This document shows positions 46,147-58,459 of a DNA stretch of 64,000 nt, piece after piece. The position numbers and the translations under genes are program-made. Where the stretch lies: positions 1 to 64,000 of the forward strand of contig NBAY01000068.1 in the NCBI GenBank assembly GCA_002794775.1, given 5' to 3'. The notes beneath the pieces were generated by a model, which was not told the DNA's origin, did no database searches, and worked only from the letters and a program-made list of their open reading frames with translations. The stretch's first letter is position 1; every line of letters begins with the position of its first letter. This stretch comes from Porodaedalea pini (lineage: Eukaryota > Basidiomycota > Agaricomycetes > Hymenochaetales > Hymenochaetaceae).

Positions 46147-46493
46147 CTATGCTAATGGGCTGAGGAGCCTGTGTTTTCATGTCAGTGGTAGATGAAAATG
46201 TGAAAGAATCGTCAACGCACTTGATGAGAGACGGCTGGGGGTTACTCCTGGTGTATCCCACGTAGATTATAAACGGGATCCAGCCATACTGAAGGACGGT
46301 CTGCATGAAAACATTAGGAGATTGTAAACGGTGTGCGGTGTGTTAAGAAGGCGAGGCGTACGTGACCGATGTCGATGGTCTTTGCCATCCGCTCCTGTAA
46401 TTCGTCGAAATCAGAAGCAAGTACATATTTTTTAAGCTTCGAACCCACTTTTGTCTCCTCTGAGGGCGTGAGGTATTGAGAGAGGCTAGGCAT
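46147..46493 (-). CDS. TOM7: TOM7, subunit of the mitochondrial outer-membrane translocase
   Basis: Three exons give a 77-residue protein: MPSLSQYLTPSEETKVGSKL, FDELQERMAKTIDIG, then TVLQYGWIPFIIYVGYTR, SNPQPSLIK and finally LLSPLA. The YGWIPFIIYVG stretch is the single tail-anchored membrane segment and the family hallmark; the PSLIKLLSPLA ending fits too. The last intron (GTGCGT to ACAG) must be removed to reach the LLSPLA terminus at 46147. TOM7 regulates assembly and dissociation of the TOM complex. It is 131 bp head to head with eIF3f. Confidence 0.93.
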
Positions 46494-46624
46494 TGTCGTA
46501 GTTGAGCAAGCAAAACAACGGACGCTGGCAAGATCGTGGGCTTTCCTGATTGGGAACGAAAAGATTTTGAAGCATCACGTACGTCGCTTGCGATTCCGGT
46601 CGCTCTGCCAGTCACTCTCAGAAA
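46494..46624. promoter_or_regulatory. 131-bp bidirectional promoter of TOM7 and eIF3f
   Basis: The two ATGs (46493 minus, 46625 plus) are only 131 bp apart, so both transcripts must start in this segment. No TATA element is evident. A shared, constitutive promoter would suit two housekeeping genes. Confidence 0.6.
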
Positions 46625-47844
46625 ATGCCACTCGGCCAGCCATCGTCCGCTCTGCACCTACAAAACCTGAACTCAGGAAATATCAGCAATCCAACGTGCG
46701 TCCTTACAGTTTTTTGAAGCTCGAAAATTTGTCTGAAATGCGTTATGTTATTGTTGATTTGAACGTGTCCTAGGCGCTCTCTCCAAAATGTCACGATTCA
46801 CCCTGTCGCGCTCTTCTCCATCCTAGACCACTACTTGCGGAGAAAGGATGCGCAGGAGCGCGTGATCGGGACCCTCCTCGGGTCACGCACTGAGACGGAG
46901 ATCGAGGTGCACAACTGCTTCGCGGTCCTGCACAGCGAGACGAGTGAACAGGTTGCGGTTGACATGGAATATCACCGCACGATGTATGAGCTTCACCATA
47001 AGGTGCATCCGAAGGAGGTCATCGTTGGCTGGTGAGTGTTACTTGATTGAGGCTACGACATGAACGATGTAGATTTTTTATTGTGGTGGTCCTTGTATGC
47101 AGGTACTCGACTGGCTCGAACCTGAACACCTACTCTGCCCTCATTCAAAACTTCTACTCGCAAGAGACGGGCTCACATCCTGCTGTGCATGTTGCACTGG
47201 ATACCGGCACCGAGGAGGGAAGCGAGCCGGGAGTAAAAGCTTTCCTGAGGTGCGTCTTCGTACTTTCAAACTGAAGAAGTCACATTCATAATATCGCATA
47301 GCTCACCCGTGGGCGTCTATCCTAAGCCCGAAAACTGCGTTTTCGTCCCTATTCCTTGTGAACTTCGCTTCAACACCGCCGAGAGGGGAGGCCGTGCGTA
47401 CTCTTATTTCTGTCGAGCCTGATTTTTTGTTTAATAAAATGAATCTTAGTCGATCTACTCACCAAATCTCTTTCCCCGACTTCCTCCTCGATAACGAACA
47501 CTTCGAGTGACATCGAAGTGCTCGAGCGCTCGGTACAGACCGTGTCAGATATGCTGGACCGAGTCCTCACCTATGTTCGGTCTGTAATTGCTGGAGAAAC
47601 GAAGGGTGATCCTGCAATCGGGCGCTACTTACTAGAAACGTTCGCTACGAGCACGGAGGGCTTGGACCAGGGTAGCTTCGCGTCGAGCTTACAAGCAAGT
47701 CATCACCATTTATTTCTCTATTTGTCTACTTATTCAGAACTTTCTGCTTTTCAATCACAGGACACACTTATGATTTCTTACCTCGCAAACCTCATCAGGT
47801 CACAAGCAGAAGTTTCTTCCCGTCTGCAGCTCGTCACATCATAG
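46625..47844 (+). CDS. EIF3F: Translation initiation factor eIF3 subunit F
   Basis: An MPN-domain subunit of eIF3. Exon 1 [20 protein letters not shown] is spliced to [18 protein letters not shown], then [68 protein letters not shown] and [19 protein letters not shown]. The JAMM metal ligands of active MPN enzymes are absent, as is normal in eIF3f. The C-terminal MIF4G/MPN linker part has LPSSS-like [10 protein letters not shown], then [16 protein letters not shown] and [20 protein letters not shown]. The last intron (47695-47760) starts GCAAGT rather than GTAAGT; removing it gives [12 protein letters not shown], the family sequence. Confidence 0.95.
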
Positions 47845-49007
47845 TACACGATGTACAGCGCTTATCTCAGCACCTCTATATATGGCTTTGTCGATCTGTA
47901 GAAAGTATACCGCGGAACTGTCCTGTTTTGTCTTCGGTCCAGATTTGTATCAACCCCAAATGCGGTTCAGCGACTTTTTGGAGCACTTGCCTTCTCGAGC
48001 TGCATGCCTTTTAAAACATGCCTGACATTGACCCCTTTCAAGAGTGACCGCTATATGGGAAACTGGCAAAATACATAGGACGCAAGAAGAATCCATATCA
48101 AAAAAAAAAATTCTTCGGGAACGGCTACCTTCGTGGTGCATATAAAGGAAGATCTCGTCACTCTCGCTTCTTCATTAATCATCGCGTTGACAAAGGGCAC
48201 GCATAAATTTCATTTGATCATATCGTGCCCTAGTCATTGTAAGGTGCGCCCGCTTTACATCTCCTCATGTCGTCGAAGCGTATTGTGCTTTCCATGCTCT
48301 CCTGTAATAGCGCCGTGCAGGACCAAACTCTTTGTCTCGCATCTTGTCATCCAAATGTCAAGGAGGGTCGCAACGAACACCAATGCATGCTCTCCAGACC
48401 AAATGAGTAATATCCCAAAGGCGCATGCGGGAAAGGCTTGACGCCTTTCACGGTGTTTTCCTTATTAGGTGCGAGACCTATCACGGAGCTCTGTTCGCCG
48501 AGAAAGCTAACACAGCCTCTTGAGTTGAGCGATTCTGCGATAAAGACTGATTCTAGAATGAGTCGACTCGCAAAAAGTCTCGGCTGAAACTTCTGAAAAT
48601 GGATGAAGTCCTTTAACGGCTGACCTACTCCCGCACTGTTGCCTACTCGAACGGAGATTTCACACCAGCATGTTTTTGATTCGCTCTCGGACAAGAAGCA
48701 TCAGGTGCTTCCGGTATGTATCTGAGAATCATGCTGAGGCAGGCGTCTGAAGCTCCCTGTGAGCTATTTAAACTTTGTTCCTTGACAATGAGAGATCATG
48801 GTTCGAGGTTTCTACGGTGAGGTTGCGAAAGTGGAAGTGATGCTGGCGTCTGCCGGCTCTTCTTTCCAGCTCCGACAGCGCTTGAGGCGAGTCCTTAAAG
48901 AGAATAACGTCTCGTCCGAATCCTCGATATCCGTCTCCTTCTCACCCATCAACTCTTACCCTGTGCATCGGATTGCATCTGAGCGTAACTACGTTCCGAA
49001 GACAGCT
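47845..49007. other. 1.2-kb intergenic stretch
   Basis: No convincing gene. An open stretch begins at 48798 and runs in frame into the gene at 49008, but its upstream part has no signal sequence or family pattern. It probably includes the promoter of that gene. Confidence 0.4.
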
Positions 49008-49893
49008 ATGCTACGCCCTCGTGCTGTCCTTGTCGTTTCCATGTCGCTCTTGGTGTCTGCTCAGCCCCTCAGGTCACCTGTTAGTGCTTCCTTTACTTTC
49101 AATGTTTCACGCACTGGAAGAAACAAGATCGCAGGTAGTTGAGGGGGTCGGATTGAAGTGTCCAGTGAGTGTTGAACCTATGGAGAGAGCACAAGTATAC
49201 TCATCGAAATCGTATAGTCTCCTACAGAAAACGTGCTACAACCGAGAGGAGTGGTATCGTCTCCGCTTAGCCTTAATTTCTACGTGAGTGTAGGAATGAG
49301 TGTAGGGAGCATAGCCAACGTAGGAAATTTCGCCTGTGGCTTGATAGTTCTTCGAAAATGCTAATAACATTGACAGAATTTCTATAACTCGGAGGAATTG
49401 TCCGATTCTAGCTCGAATGCATCGTCTCGTGAAGTACAGAGTCTGTCGGATGTTAGTCTTTCTATTTAATAGTCTTGCAAAATCTTGTTCGACCCTTCAA
49501 TACATACACAGACTACAAACACACAGACTACTGAGGACTGTCCGCCCGATGATTCATGCACCGAACCAAATACCAGCTCTGGCTTAGATGCGAAACAGCT
49601 TTCGTCTGCAGTAGAAGACCCTTCTGTATGTTGCTCATATTTCATCTCTTCAGGGTTCGAAAAGCTCAATATGGTCATCGCAGGCTAGTACAGAGAGTCC
49701 AGACCATTTCATTTCTGAACCGACAACGACTTATACCCCAATGAGCACGACAACGGTAAATCCCCTATGTCTTCCAGCAGCCTCCAGTCTTCTCGCTGAG
49801 AATTCTCTATTTCAGGCGCATTGTAATGGCTGCTCAGAAGCCGCTGTTGCGACGCAGTCGGCCAATGCTGCTGTGAGTAATGCAGACGTGTAG
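49008..49893 (+). CDS. Putative small secreted Ser/Thr-rich protein
   Basis: ATG 49008 opens a signal peptide, MLRPRAVLVVSMSLLVSAQP, with a basic start, hydrophobic core and small residues before the cut site. Downstream frames joined by plausible introns are all Ser/Thr/Gln-rich: NSEELSDSSSNASSREVQSL, HTQTTNTQTTEDCPPDDSC, SIWSSQASTESPDHF, EPTTTYTPMSTTT, and a Cys-containing end AHCNGCSEAAVATQSANAA to the stop at 49893. Introns near 49627-49657 and 49756-49815 have good borders. The exon between 49134 and 49378 is not resolved. It could be a mucin-like wall or secreted protein, or an effector-like protein. No known domain. Confidence 0.5.
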
Positions 49894-50722
49894 AACTGCG
49901 GTTCATAGTCTTGATCTCCATGTACTGAGTTCTGTTCAGGTCTCATGACAGTATATACCTCGGCGCGAAAGTGTTTTCGTACCTTGTACGGGTTCCTTTT
50001 GCAGAACGACGATGTTTGACCGCTCAAGTTTTGGATTTGTGAAGTAGACTGAATAGTTGCGCCTGTCGAAAAACTCTGGTATCCTGCATGCGCTGGGCGC
50101 ATGCTCGGATGATCCACTATGTTCTGCTCTTCACTAGCTTATTTATGCCGAGGAGAAAGACGAATGAATTATCTCTTCCGTACATACTGCCTTGACGATC
50201 CCTTTTCTGTCGAAGATTCATATCACTTATACAGATCCATTTATTTCTTGGACGAAGGCAATTCGAGATATATGCAACAAGATTCCTTTTTCTTCTTCTG
50301 GGTTGTCCTGCTGAACCGCACACCTTTGAGGATCGCTGCCGATCAGCGCTTCACGTAAAAGGTTTTTTGCCGATTCCGCTTCAAACCCGCCAATTCAAAC
50401 TTTTACCTCATAACCCATGCAAGCATGCAGCTTTTTTATTGCCTTTGGACTCTTGTCTTTCGCGAAGGGGAGCTGGTGGCGAAAGGGTTCCTTATAATTT
50501 CGACCTAACAGCTTAACTTGCCTAAAAGCGATTGGGAGTACTACTACTAGTCTTCCATTCGGTTTCAAACGCTGATTTCATGTTATTTTCGTCTGTCCGA
50601 ACTAGTACTGTAGTAGTAGAGCGCCGAAACAGGCTGTATCTGTCAAAACGGAGGTTGATGCCTCATGCTATCTCTTCTCCTTCTGAGCTGTATACATCAT
50701 CTCTCTAGAGCTGTCACGAGCA
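49894..50722. other. 0.8-kb intergenic stretch
   Basis: No gene or repeat recognised. Precedes the PLP-enzyme gene. Confidence 0.4.
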
Positions 50723-52692
50723 ATGAAAGAGCCACTGTCTTCACCTCCCGGAAGCGCCGCGCTGGGTGTCTCTATTCCATCCCTTCCCCATGCACTATCA
50801 GTATCTCTTCCGACATGGCAGGACAACATCGACTGGGCTGAATGGAACGCAAGGGTGGTAGATGTCATGTCCACAGGCTATCCTCGCTTTTTTGTCCACA
50901 GAACCATTCAAAAGGCGCGTCTTGTTCTGAAGATTCGTCGTATCTGTTGTTTGCTGACCTTTTTTTGTCATCTTGCGCAGTTAGCGAAAGTCTGTTTAGA
51001 CCTTACGGAAAATCAGAGAGATATGGCCTTACTGTTTCCAACAGCACGCACTGCAGAGGAATGTTATGTGTACATGAAACGAACGGAGCAACATGCTGCA
51101 ACGCGGATCGTCCAGTTCGAGGTTCGAAAAGGGTCAGATGATGCATCTTGCGAGAGTATAGCAGGACTTTATGTGGTCTTCTTTCCACCGGAGCTTTGGA
51201 AGATCGCGAAGTCATTCTGGCAACACGCAGGAATGGGCATATCCAGTCGCTATGCTGACATGATCTTTGAGCATTTGGCTATGAAGGGAAAGCTATATGT
51301 AACTGAGAAACCTCGTTACGGTAGCCTGGTAAATCATTCATTATGTTTCTAATTGCCCTCTCTGAGGATTACTGTTCTTTTTTTAATAGAAGATACTGAG
51401 CGGGGCGCGCGAAGAGAAGTCAGTAGTTAAATGCAGAATAGCAAGCATGGTAAACGGCAATCAAGATCATTCGAGTCCTCTTCCAGCCGATCAGAGGCTC
51501 GGCAGTCAGCCAGCGGAAGAGGACCATGTTTTCCTTTACCCGACTGGAATGTCTGCGATCTGGCATGCGCATCAACTCAGCTTGGCTTTCCTGCCAGGAC
51601 GCAAATGCATCTGCTTTGGGTTCGTTGTCTTGGACGTGGATCGACTGAGTCGCTAATAGCTTATTATTAGCTTTTCTTACACCGATACGATTAAAATATT
51701 AGACCGGTGGGGTTCCGGATCAGCTACTTTTTTCGATCATCCAGACGCAAACCTTGAAGCTCTCGAAAGGTTTCTGCCAAGTTTTTCCCGCTGCTGCCCT
51801 CTTCTGCGAGGTGCCTTCGAATCCTTTATTACAGACCCCGAATATGCCGCGCCTTCGTGCTCTCGCTGATAGATACGGGTTTCTCATTGTTGTTGACGAA
51901 ACAGTTGGGAACTTCATCAACGTCGACGTGTTTCAGTATGCAGATATCATCACAACAAGCTTGAGCAAGCTGTTCAGCGGGAGCGCGAACGCTATGGGCG
52001 GGAGGTATGCTTTTTCCTGTGCTTGACACATCTGCCAGTGCGTCAGACTAACTAGATTGATCCCGGGATTGTTCAGTTTAGTGATTAATCCAAATTCGCC
52101 GCACTTCGAGTTCATGCGCGCTCATCTCAAGAACACGTTCGTTGACGATTACTATCAGGAGGACGCCGTGGTCATGGAGGCAAATTCGCGCGACTTTGCG
52201 GCGCGCGTCGCCATCATCAACGCCAACGCGGTTGCTGTCTGTGAATACCTGAGGACTCGGTCACTAGCCTTTGCTGGACCAGATTCTCCGAGCCCTGCGC
52301 CTGACCACAGACAGTTCGTCATAAAAGACGTCTTCTTTCCAAAATGGGTGACCCGGACCAACTATGATCTGTGTCGCAAACCCGGAGCGGACGACAATTT
52401 CGGGCCGCTCTTCTCTTTGACGTTTACTTCCCCTGCCGCGTCGCACGCTTTCTTTGACGCGCTCCAGTGTGCCAAGGGACCCTCTTTGGGAACGAACTTT
52501 ACTCTGGCGTGCCCATACACCATCTTAGCGCACTATTATGAGCGTCCATGGGCTGCTGGATATGGTATCGAAGAGGGCATTGTCCGCATTAGCGTAGGAA
52601 TGGAAGAGAGAGGACTGCTGTTGGGTTGGATAGAGGCTGCTCTAGGTGAAGCTGAGAAGTGCTCATCCACTTCAGAAAGAGAACTTGCATAG
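50723..52692 (+). CDS. Cystathionine gamma-synthase-like PLP enzyme, with an apparent frameshift
   Basis: A Cys/Met-metabolism PLP enzyme of the fungal cystathionine gamma-synthase group, which joins cysteine to an activated homoserine on the way to methionine. Conserved blocks: [16 protein letters not shown] (cofactor site start), [49 protein letters not shown] (PLP aspartate region), [18 protein letters not shown] with the PLP-binding Lys, then [20 protein letters not shown] and a C-terminal half ending [20 protein letters not shown]. In the stretch [11 protein letters not shown] to [10 protein letters not shown] the frame changes at a run of five T (51782-51786); four T would make it continuous. 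So the gene is either slightly damaged or misread there. An early intron appears to use a GC donor (50915-50980). Confidence 0.88.
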
Positions 52693-52862
52693 CCTTATAA
52701 AAAACCAGACATGCGCAACAAATTGTGTTCCCGAGCGCGTGGTGACCTTATCAACACCCATAACATTTTCGCAAGCTACAAGCCAATGAATTCTTTTATC
52801 TGCAAGTCCGTTGATAGCCCGTTCTTTCAAATACAGTCGCAAACCAGACATGTAGAGGTCGA

Positions 52863-54621
52863 CTATCTACGCCCTTGCGCAACGAGCGTGTTGAGCTCGA
52901 ATCCAGACTCTTCCTGCGCCCATTCTTGGTCGTAGATCGAATGGGCTCGTACAACTTCTCGTTTGGTAAGGTCGACGTTGTCTATGTCAACGTCCTCCCC
53001 GAGATCTCCCAAGTATGTTCGTCGCGACTGCACGCCCGGTTTAAAGTTGAAATTCGAAGTGTCGCTTATACTAGATGTTGGTGTACCGGCCCGACGTAAG
53101 TTCAGCATTAATCGACATATCATTAACGTCGTGATGACGTTCGTGAACGGTGCGTTGGCAAATTTCAGATCCTCCTTGAAAATCAAGACAGAAGGTCAAG
53201 AATCATTCTTCAGGATAATTCTGTACGTACTGGGGCAAACTTCAGGTACATGATTGAATCAGAGGTGCTGTTGGATGCACGAAAGGGGAATAAACAGCTT
53301 ACAGCATATGTGAGAACGTTTGCAGTATTTGCGATAAATATCACGCTTTTCGTAGATAATATGAGTTTGGGAGTCTCAAGTAAAGACACAGACTTACAGG
53401 AAGTACATGACTCCTAATATATATAAAAGTGTGCCAGTCAGATACTGAATAAGACAAGGAAGCGGCTTAGCGTACCATCTCGTAGCATGACCGTCAAGAC
53501 ACTGCCTTTCAGTGAACCATATCTTCGCAGTCGAAGGGCTCTGGTAAGCGTCATAAGGAAGATGAGTGTCGGGAAAACGAGTTGTCCTATCCAGAACGCG
53601 GCAAATCCTGATACAATAGTTTTAGTCAGAGAATTTGCGAGAGCGAGATTACCTACTATCTCCTCTACGCATCATTCGTGGTTGAGAATAAACCTGAAAA
53701 AAAATGGTAAAAATAAGAGACACTCACTGATCCTGTCTTCCCGTTAGTATACATCCGATTTGGCCTAGTGTAGGACCAGGTCAGCATAGCTAGTAAATAC
53801 AAATTGTCGACAACGCGTACCTGGAGGAAGTACAGCAGGAACGCCTCCGGCAACCGCCCACTTGATATACATTAGTCTCGCCTCAGGAAACAGCCGCGAC
53901 AGGGACTCACACTTTCCAATCCAAGTTCTGCTAAGAACACAGGAAGGAGCACGATAATAACCCACTAGATGAGAATGAATAAACGATGGATGCTCAAATG
54001 ACCTGATAAATACCCAAGCCTGGCCATAGAGTGCGTAGACACGAAGCGAGAGCGTTATCCCAGATGCGACATTGGAGATGATTTGCATCGCTCCCGGGAA
54101 TTTCACGAAATGTATGCACCTGTTCACAATTTATAAAAGTAACGGCCACTGCTCATAGCATTGCTTACTGCTGCAGTAGTTATTAACATAAGGTTCAGCA
54201 TGCCTCAAACCTAAATCGAAACGTTTAGGATACCGAACTGACCTCTTCTGTGAATGGAACAAGGAAGCCTGGTGGACTCCATCAGATCGTATTTGGGGGC
54301 TCAGGTTGAACATAGACGCGTACCAGTCAAGGTCGGAAAGAGTGAGAAATATAGAGTATATCGGTTCTATGAAGCCCGTGTCATTGCAAAAGATAGATAC
54401 AATAAATTTGGAAATATTCACCAGGAACCACAAAGCGGTAGCGAACGTGAATTTCCGTCTCCAGAATGTCTCGATTTCCCTATCAATTGTGATGATATAT
54501 TCGTAGAGGGCCAATGCTATTCGTACATCGACGAAGTCAGTAAATGTCAAACATCCAAAACCCATACGACGTCTACTTACCGTAGCTTGCTGTGGTATAT
54601 CGCTTCACCGCCATTCTGCAT
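52863..54621 (-). CDS. DUF6533-type multi-pass membrane protein
   Basis: The first exons (start at 54621) read MQNGGEAIYHSK, then ALALYEYIITIDREIETFWR and RKFTFATALWFLVNISKFIV, the hallmark of the N-terminal DUF6533 domain. A later exon has MQIISNVASGITLSLRVYAL with YGQAWVF, another conserved membrane segment. The C-terminal exon carries NVITTLMICRLMLNLRRAGT and a polar tail ending LVAQGRR at 52863. This family of about seven membrane segments is greatly expanded in Agaricomycetes; no biochemical function is known. The middle exons were not all resolved. Confidence 0.7.
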
Positions 54622-54869
54622 TGAAAAGGACGATGAGCTTTTCCCTATGAATCTGCCAGAGAATATGCAGGACTTACAAATGGCCCACAACTGTTACGGC
54701 GTCCATATGAGCTGGGTCAAGGTCGCCCTTTGGCAGTGAAAGCGAGGAACGGAACAGATGCTCGAACATAAGCACAGGCAGAGTTTATGTATGGATACCC
54801 TTACCGTTCGGGTAGTTTAGAACACCGAGAAGTGATGCCGCGGAAGTTTGTTTGGGAAGCACTCCGACT

Positions 54870-55260
54870 CTGAGTGGGGCAATGGACGATCAATCGCCTG
54901 TCAGATGGCTGTAGATTTGCCATGTCTGTATTCGCGAACATAGACTGCTTCGAAAGCGGATTTCTTATAGCGGAACTCCAATTCTTTACGCGAATAGCAG
55001 GATCAAATCACACGTCGAGACATGATTTACACACACACCAGATATCTGCTTCCAAAATAAGGCTTTTCGCTTCCACAAACTGGACTTCAGGCTGTGTCCA
55101 CATCAATGTTCTTGACTTCTTCAAGGCATTTATCAAAGATCAGGCCAAGACTGTTACCAAGAACCATCTTATTTATGCTATTGTCGACCTCGGCCACACG
55201 CAAGTGGCCGCGTGCACGGTCAGGTGTTTGCTGCGACGTCGTGTTGTCACGTAGCACTCA
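54870..55260 (-). other. Possible further DUF6533 C-terminal relic
   Basis: On the minus strand, FDKCLEEVKNIDVDT near 55096-55140 weakly recalls GDLGEDVDIDNVDL of the gene at 52863-54621. The plus strand is also open (INVLDFFKAFIKDQAKTVTK), so the assignment is tentative. Confidence 0.25.
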
Positions 55261-55599
55261 TGCACTGAAGACGTATGCCCAAGCGCTTCCATACAGTGAC
55301 CATACGTGACAGCATGGCGGAGAAAGAGCCAAGGCTGTCCGTGCCTCAAACTCCGCAGATAGATTTGTGAGCTTGAAGCTCAGTTAGATCCCCGTGCCGT
55401 CGCTTCGGCCGCTGGAGGCTCAGAACGCTAAAAATCTTTGGTGACTTTAATGAGCGCTGCAATTGAGCTGATGCGACACACTGTTGTGTAGAACGCCAAC
55501 GAGAAAGATAGTAACGCACGTGTAGAGACATAGGAACATGTCCAGTTCTATCCCCGACCTCTTTCTTCCCGCATTCTTGATTTTGTCTTCTTTTGATCG

Positions 55600-56660
55600 A
55601 AGCTGTCTATTTCAGGTGCTCCTCTGAGATCTCCCAGGAATGCTTGCCGCGGCTGGAAGTTGTTGTCGGTGTACAATACGTCCCTCATCCCACGCGCTGG
55701 TGCGTAAGTTTTAGCATTAGTTAGCATATTATTAGCATGATGATAAGATCTACGAATGGCACACTAACTGTTTGCAATCCCCTTCAATTCGGGATGTAAG
55801 ATTCAATGCTGATTTCTGGGCTTATTTTGCACATACCCGGCAATCTACAGACACAGTTAGGAGTCAGGAATGTTACGTAGACTAGCAACCAGATGGGACA
55901 GCGAAAAGAACTCACTGTATATGTCAACGTTTGCTAGGTCCCCAACAAACATCACGCTTCGGCGCTGCTGTGTCCGAGAACCTCGGATGGACTGGTAAGC
56001 TCACAGAAAACACACTGCATCGGAATACACCACTCTATGTCGATTTCTGGGTATGGCGACGAGAGAATCATATGTTTATACCTTCTTAGAACACGAAGGA
56101 CAAGACATCACCTTTTACTGTCATTCCTACGAGGTCGAAAGGCCCTGGCGATAATCGTGAAAAAAATAATGATTGGGGCAAAGGAGCTGCTCGATCCGAG
56201 TCAAGTGCGCAACCTTGACAGGCTGCTTTAGCGTAACAATCATCCAGAGAAGATGAGAATGGTCGGCGCATGCAATCTTCTAATCATTGCACGATTGATT
56301 AGATCCCAGGGAAGAAACGATCAACCTCTCTCACTGGACCTGCCTCGTAGAATGCAGCATGTTTTCCCAACAAACAATGCGTCAAGCACAGCCAACGGTA
56401 TCAATTATCGAAAACACGCACCCGGGCCGCGGAAGTGTAGCCAGCAGGAACATCATCTGCAACCGCCCACTTGTGATGTGTCAGGCTTATATCATAAGAT
56501 AAGGCACTCACTCTCCCACGTCAATTTCTGCTGTGAGTGCTGGAAAAGCAAGGCAATTATTCATTGCAAGGCTCCTTCTTACAGTCAGCGTAGAGGCTTG
56601 GTGAGAGCTATTCTGACTGGACATATGGCGGGGCAAACGCAAGGGCCGATTTTGGTGTGA
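55600..56660 (-). pseudogene. Decayed DUF6533 gene copy
   Basis: Several stretches match the neighbouring DUF6533 gene in the same order. 55610-55790 resembles 52985-53175 (CGAGATCTCCCAAG-like, then the GTAAGTT-AGCATTA-CATAT(C/T)ATTA words of an exon border), 56085-56230 resembles 53520-53650, and 56455-56490 (GCAACCGCCCACTTG) matches 53850-53866. No continuous reading frame remains, so it looks like an older duplicate. Confidence 0.6.
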
Positions 56661-57263
56661 GTCATTTTGAGACGCAGCTTGGTATGAAGATGGAACTTTT
56701 GAGAAGGAGCTAGCTCTTGACTCATTACAGTACTAGTGCGATAAAGAGAACAATTAAGATTTGGGAATCGGCGCATTTATCGGTCTCGACTGTTCTAGTG
56801 CTCCAACTGGAGAACGAAGAAAAGACAGACCGCGCTGAAGTCAAAGTATATGTACGTCGCAGCTCGGGCACTTGATGTATTCTTGAGTTGAGAGCCTGCC
56901 CGCGAACTCGGGCGCTTGAAACCCCGTTCTAGATGGGAGAGCAGACTCGGATTGCTCAGACACGCCTGTAGGGTATCCATACATAGAGATACCTGACATC
57001 TGTTCGTCGTGATGCTATCAGTCACCGGTATGTAGCTGTCGATCTGAGTCGTTACCAGCTGCCAAAGCAAGAGAGTCGTGTACAGTATTGACTGTGGACG
57101 ACTGAAAACAGAGGACTCGTGTTTCTCACGAGCGCGTCGCGTTTGCACGTGATCATTTTTGCGCCCGCGTCTTGAGGGCACTGGCATCGTTGTAATTGCT
57201 CTACTACTACAACCACCTTCTCTACCCCTTTTCACCTACTAACGGCTCCACCTATCATCAGTA
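56661..57263. other. 0.6-kb intergenic stretch
   Basis: No gene recognised; probably contains the promoter of the hypothetical gene starting at 57264. Confidence 0.4.
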
Positions 57264-58459
57264 ATGACTGGAAAAGCGAAGGAGAACGCGTCTCTGTATC
57301 AGGGCACACTCGGTTTCTCAAGCTCAACACTTCCCGCTAATGCAAAGAGCAACGTGCCCCCGAGGGGCAAAAAAAGGACGTTGGCCGTGAAAGCTAACGG
57401 TGTGTGCTGATCTTCAGCATTATGATCAAATTTCGAGCCTAACTTCATTTTTTTTCCAGTTGAACTTAACCTCGACGATGCGCACATACCCGCGACAAAA
57501 GAGGTGCACGGCTCAAAGACGTGCTTTTCTTCACAATATGACTGACAGTCGATCCACAGGTTGTTGAGGCCATGCGAAAGCGCATTCTCGAGGTGATTAG
57601 TCTGTTTAGAACGTCTTGTCAAACAAAGGGCTCACGCCTACACGTTCGAGAATAGCTGGAAGAGGCGCTTGAGTGCCAACCCCCTACCAAACGGGCGAAG
57701 GCTTCAAGGACAACAGAGGAAGAGCCAAAAGCAGGTCCTAGTACGTCTATGGGCGCTGCAGCGAGCAAGACCAAAGTAGATTCGAAGAAGCTCGATGCCA
57801 TTCTTAAAAAGTTCTGGACGAGGTGCGAAATTCTATACAGATATGATCGCGACTCTCAAACATTGTGTCCCGAAAGTTTGCAAAAGGAAGTCAAGACAGA
57901 GAAATACAAGTTCAGGGGAGGGCCGCCGAAGACATGTAAGATCGACGAGATCATTGAGCCAGAGGAGTTCCACGCAATTTTTTTTGCTAAGCTTCCAATG
58001 GGCTTGCTCATACAACCCACGCCAGCCAACAAGCCGACTTCGACCGTAACCATTATAGAATACGTAAGTGCCTACCTTAACATACCATCTAATGCTAGAT
58101 TTGACATGCAAGCAGGGCTCCAAGGACGTTGAAAGTCTCTTCGGTAAACATTACAAGGTGCTAAAGGGAAATCGTTATAGTATCGGCGGTAAGCACACAC
58201 TTCTGTCTGTCTTAGTGAATAATGCCCCATACTGCGTCGTACAGGCATATGTGCGCGCTTTGCCAAAGGCGAAAAGATCGGTCTGGTAGCGTTGAATATA
58301 ATAGGCCTTGAAGTCAGCTACGCGAAGAACACCATGAAGTGCTCTATGAGGTTCGAGGTTGAGGAGGCGAACGAGTATCGTCTAGGCCTTGATGAGGAAT
58401 TTGACAGCGCTGGAATTTACAAAGACATTGACTACGCCAAACTTGGCTTGCTGTATTGA
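57264..58459 (+). CDS. Hypothetical lysine-rich, possibly nuclear protein
   Basis: A coherent multi-exon model: MTGKAKENASLYQGTLGFSS, PPRGKKRTLAVKAN, then VELNLDDAHIPATKE, VVEAMRKRILELEEALECQP (a short coiled-coil-like helix), PTKRAKASRTTEEEPKAGPS (bipartite basic signal), KKLDAILKKFWTRCEILYRY, YKFRGGPPKTCKIDEIIEPE, FGKHYKVLKGNRYSIGGICA, then KIGLVALNIIGLEVSYAKNT, and stop at 58459 after YAKLGLLY. All introns are about 30-80 nt with GT-AG borders, and joins keep one frame. No domain recognised. The basic N-terminal half suggests nuclear location. Its neighbour on the other strand is NDUFB9, 160 bp away tail to tail. Confidence 0.65.

Noticed and set aside
54874..55254. Plus-strand frame resembling an Hsp110-like segment (IYAIVDLGHTQVAA)
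   Set aside because: Only a short stretch has this look, no upstream ATPase signature fits, and a minus-strand DUF6533 relic is an equally good explanation.
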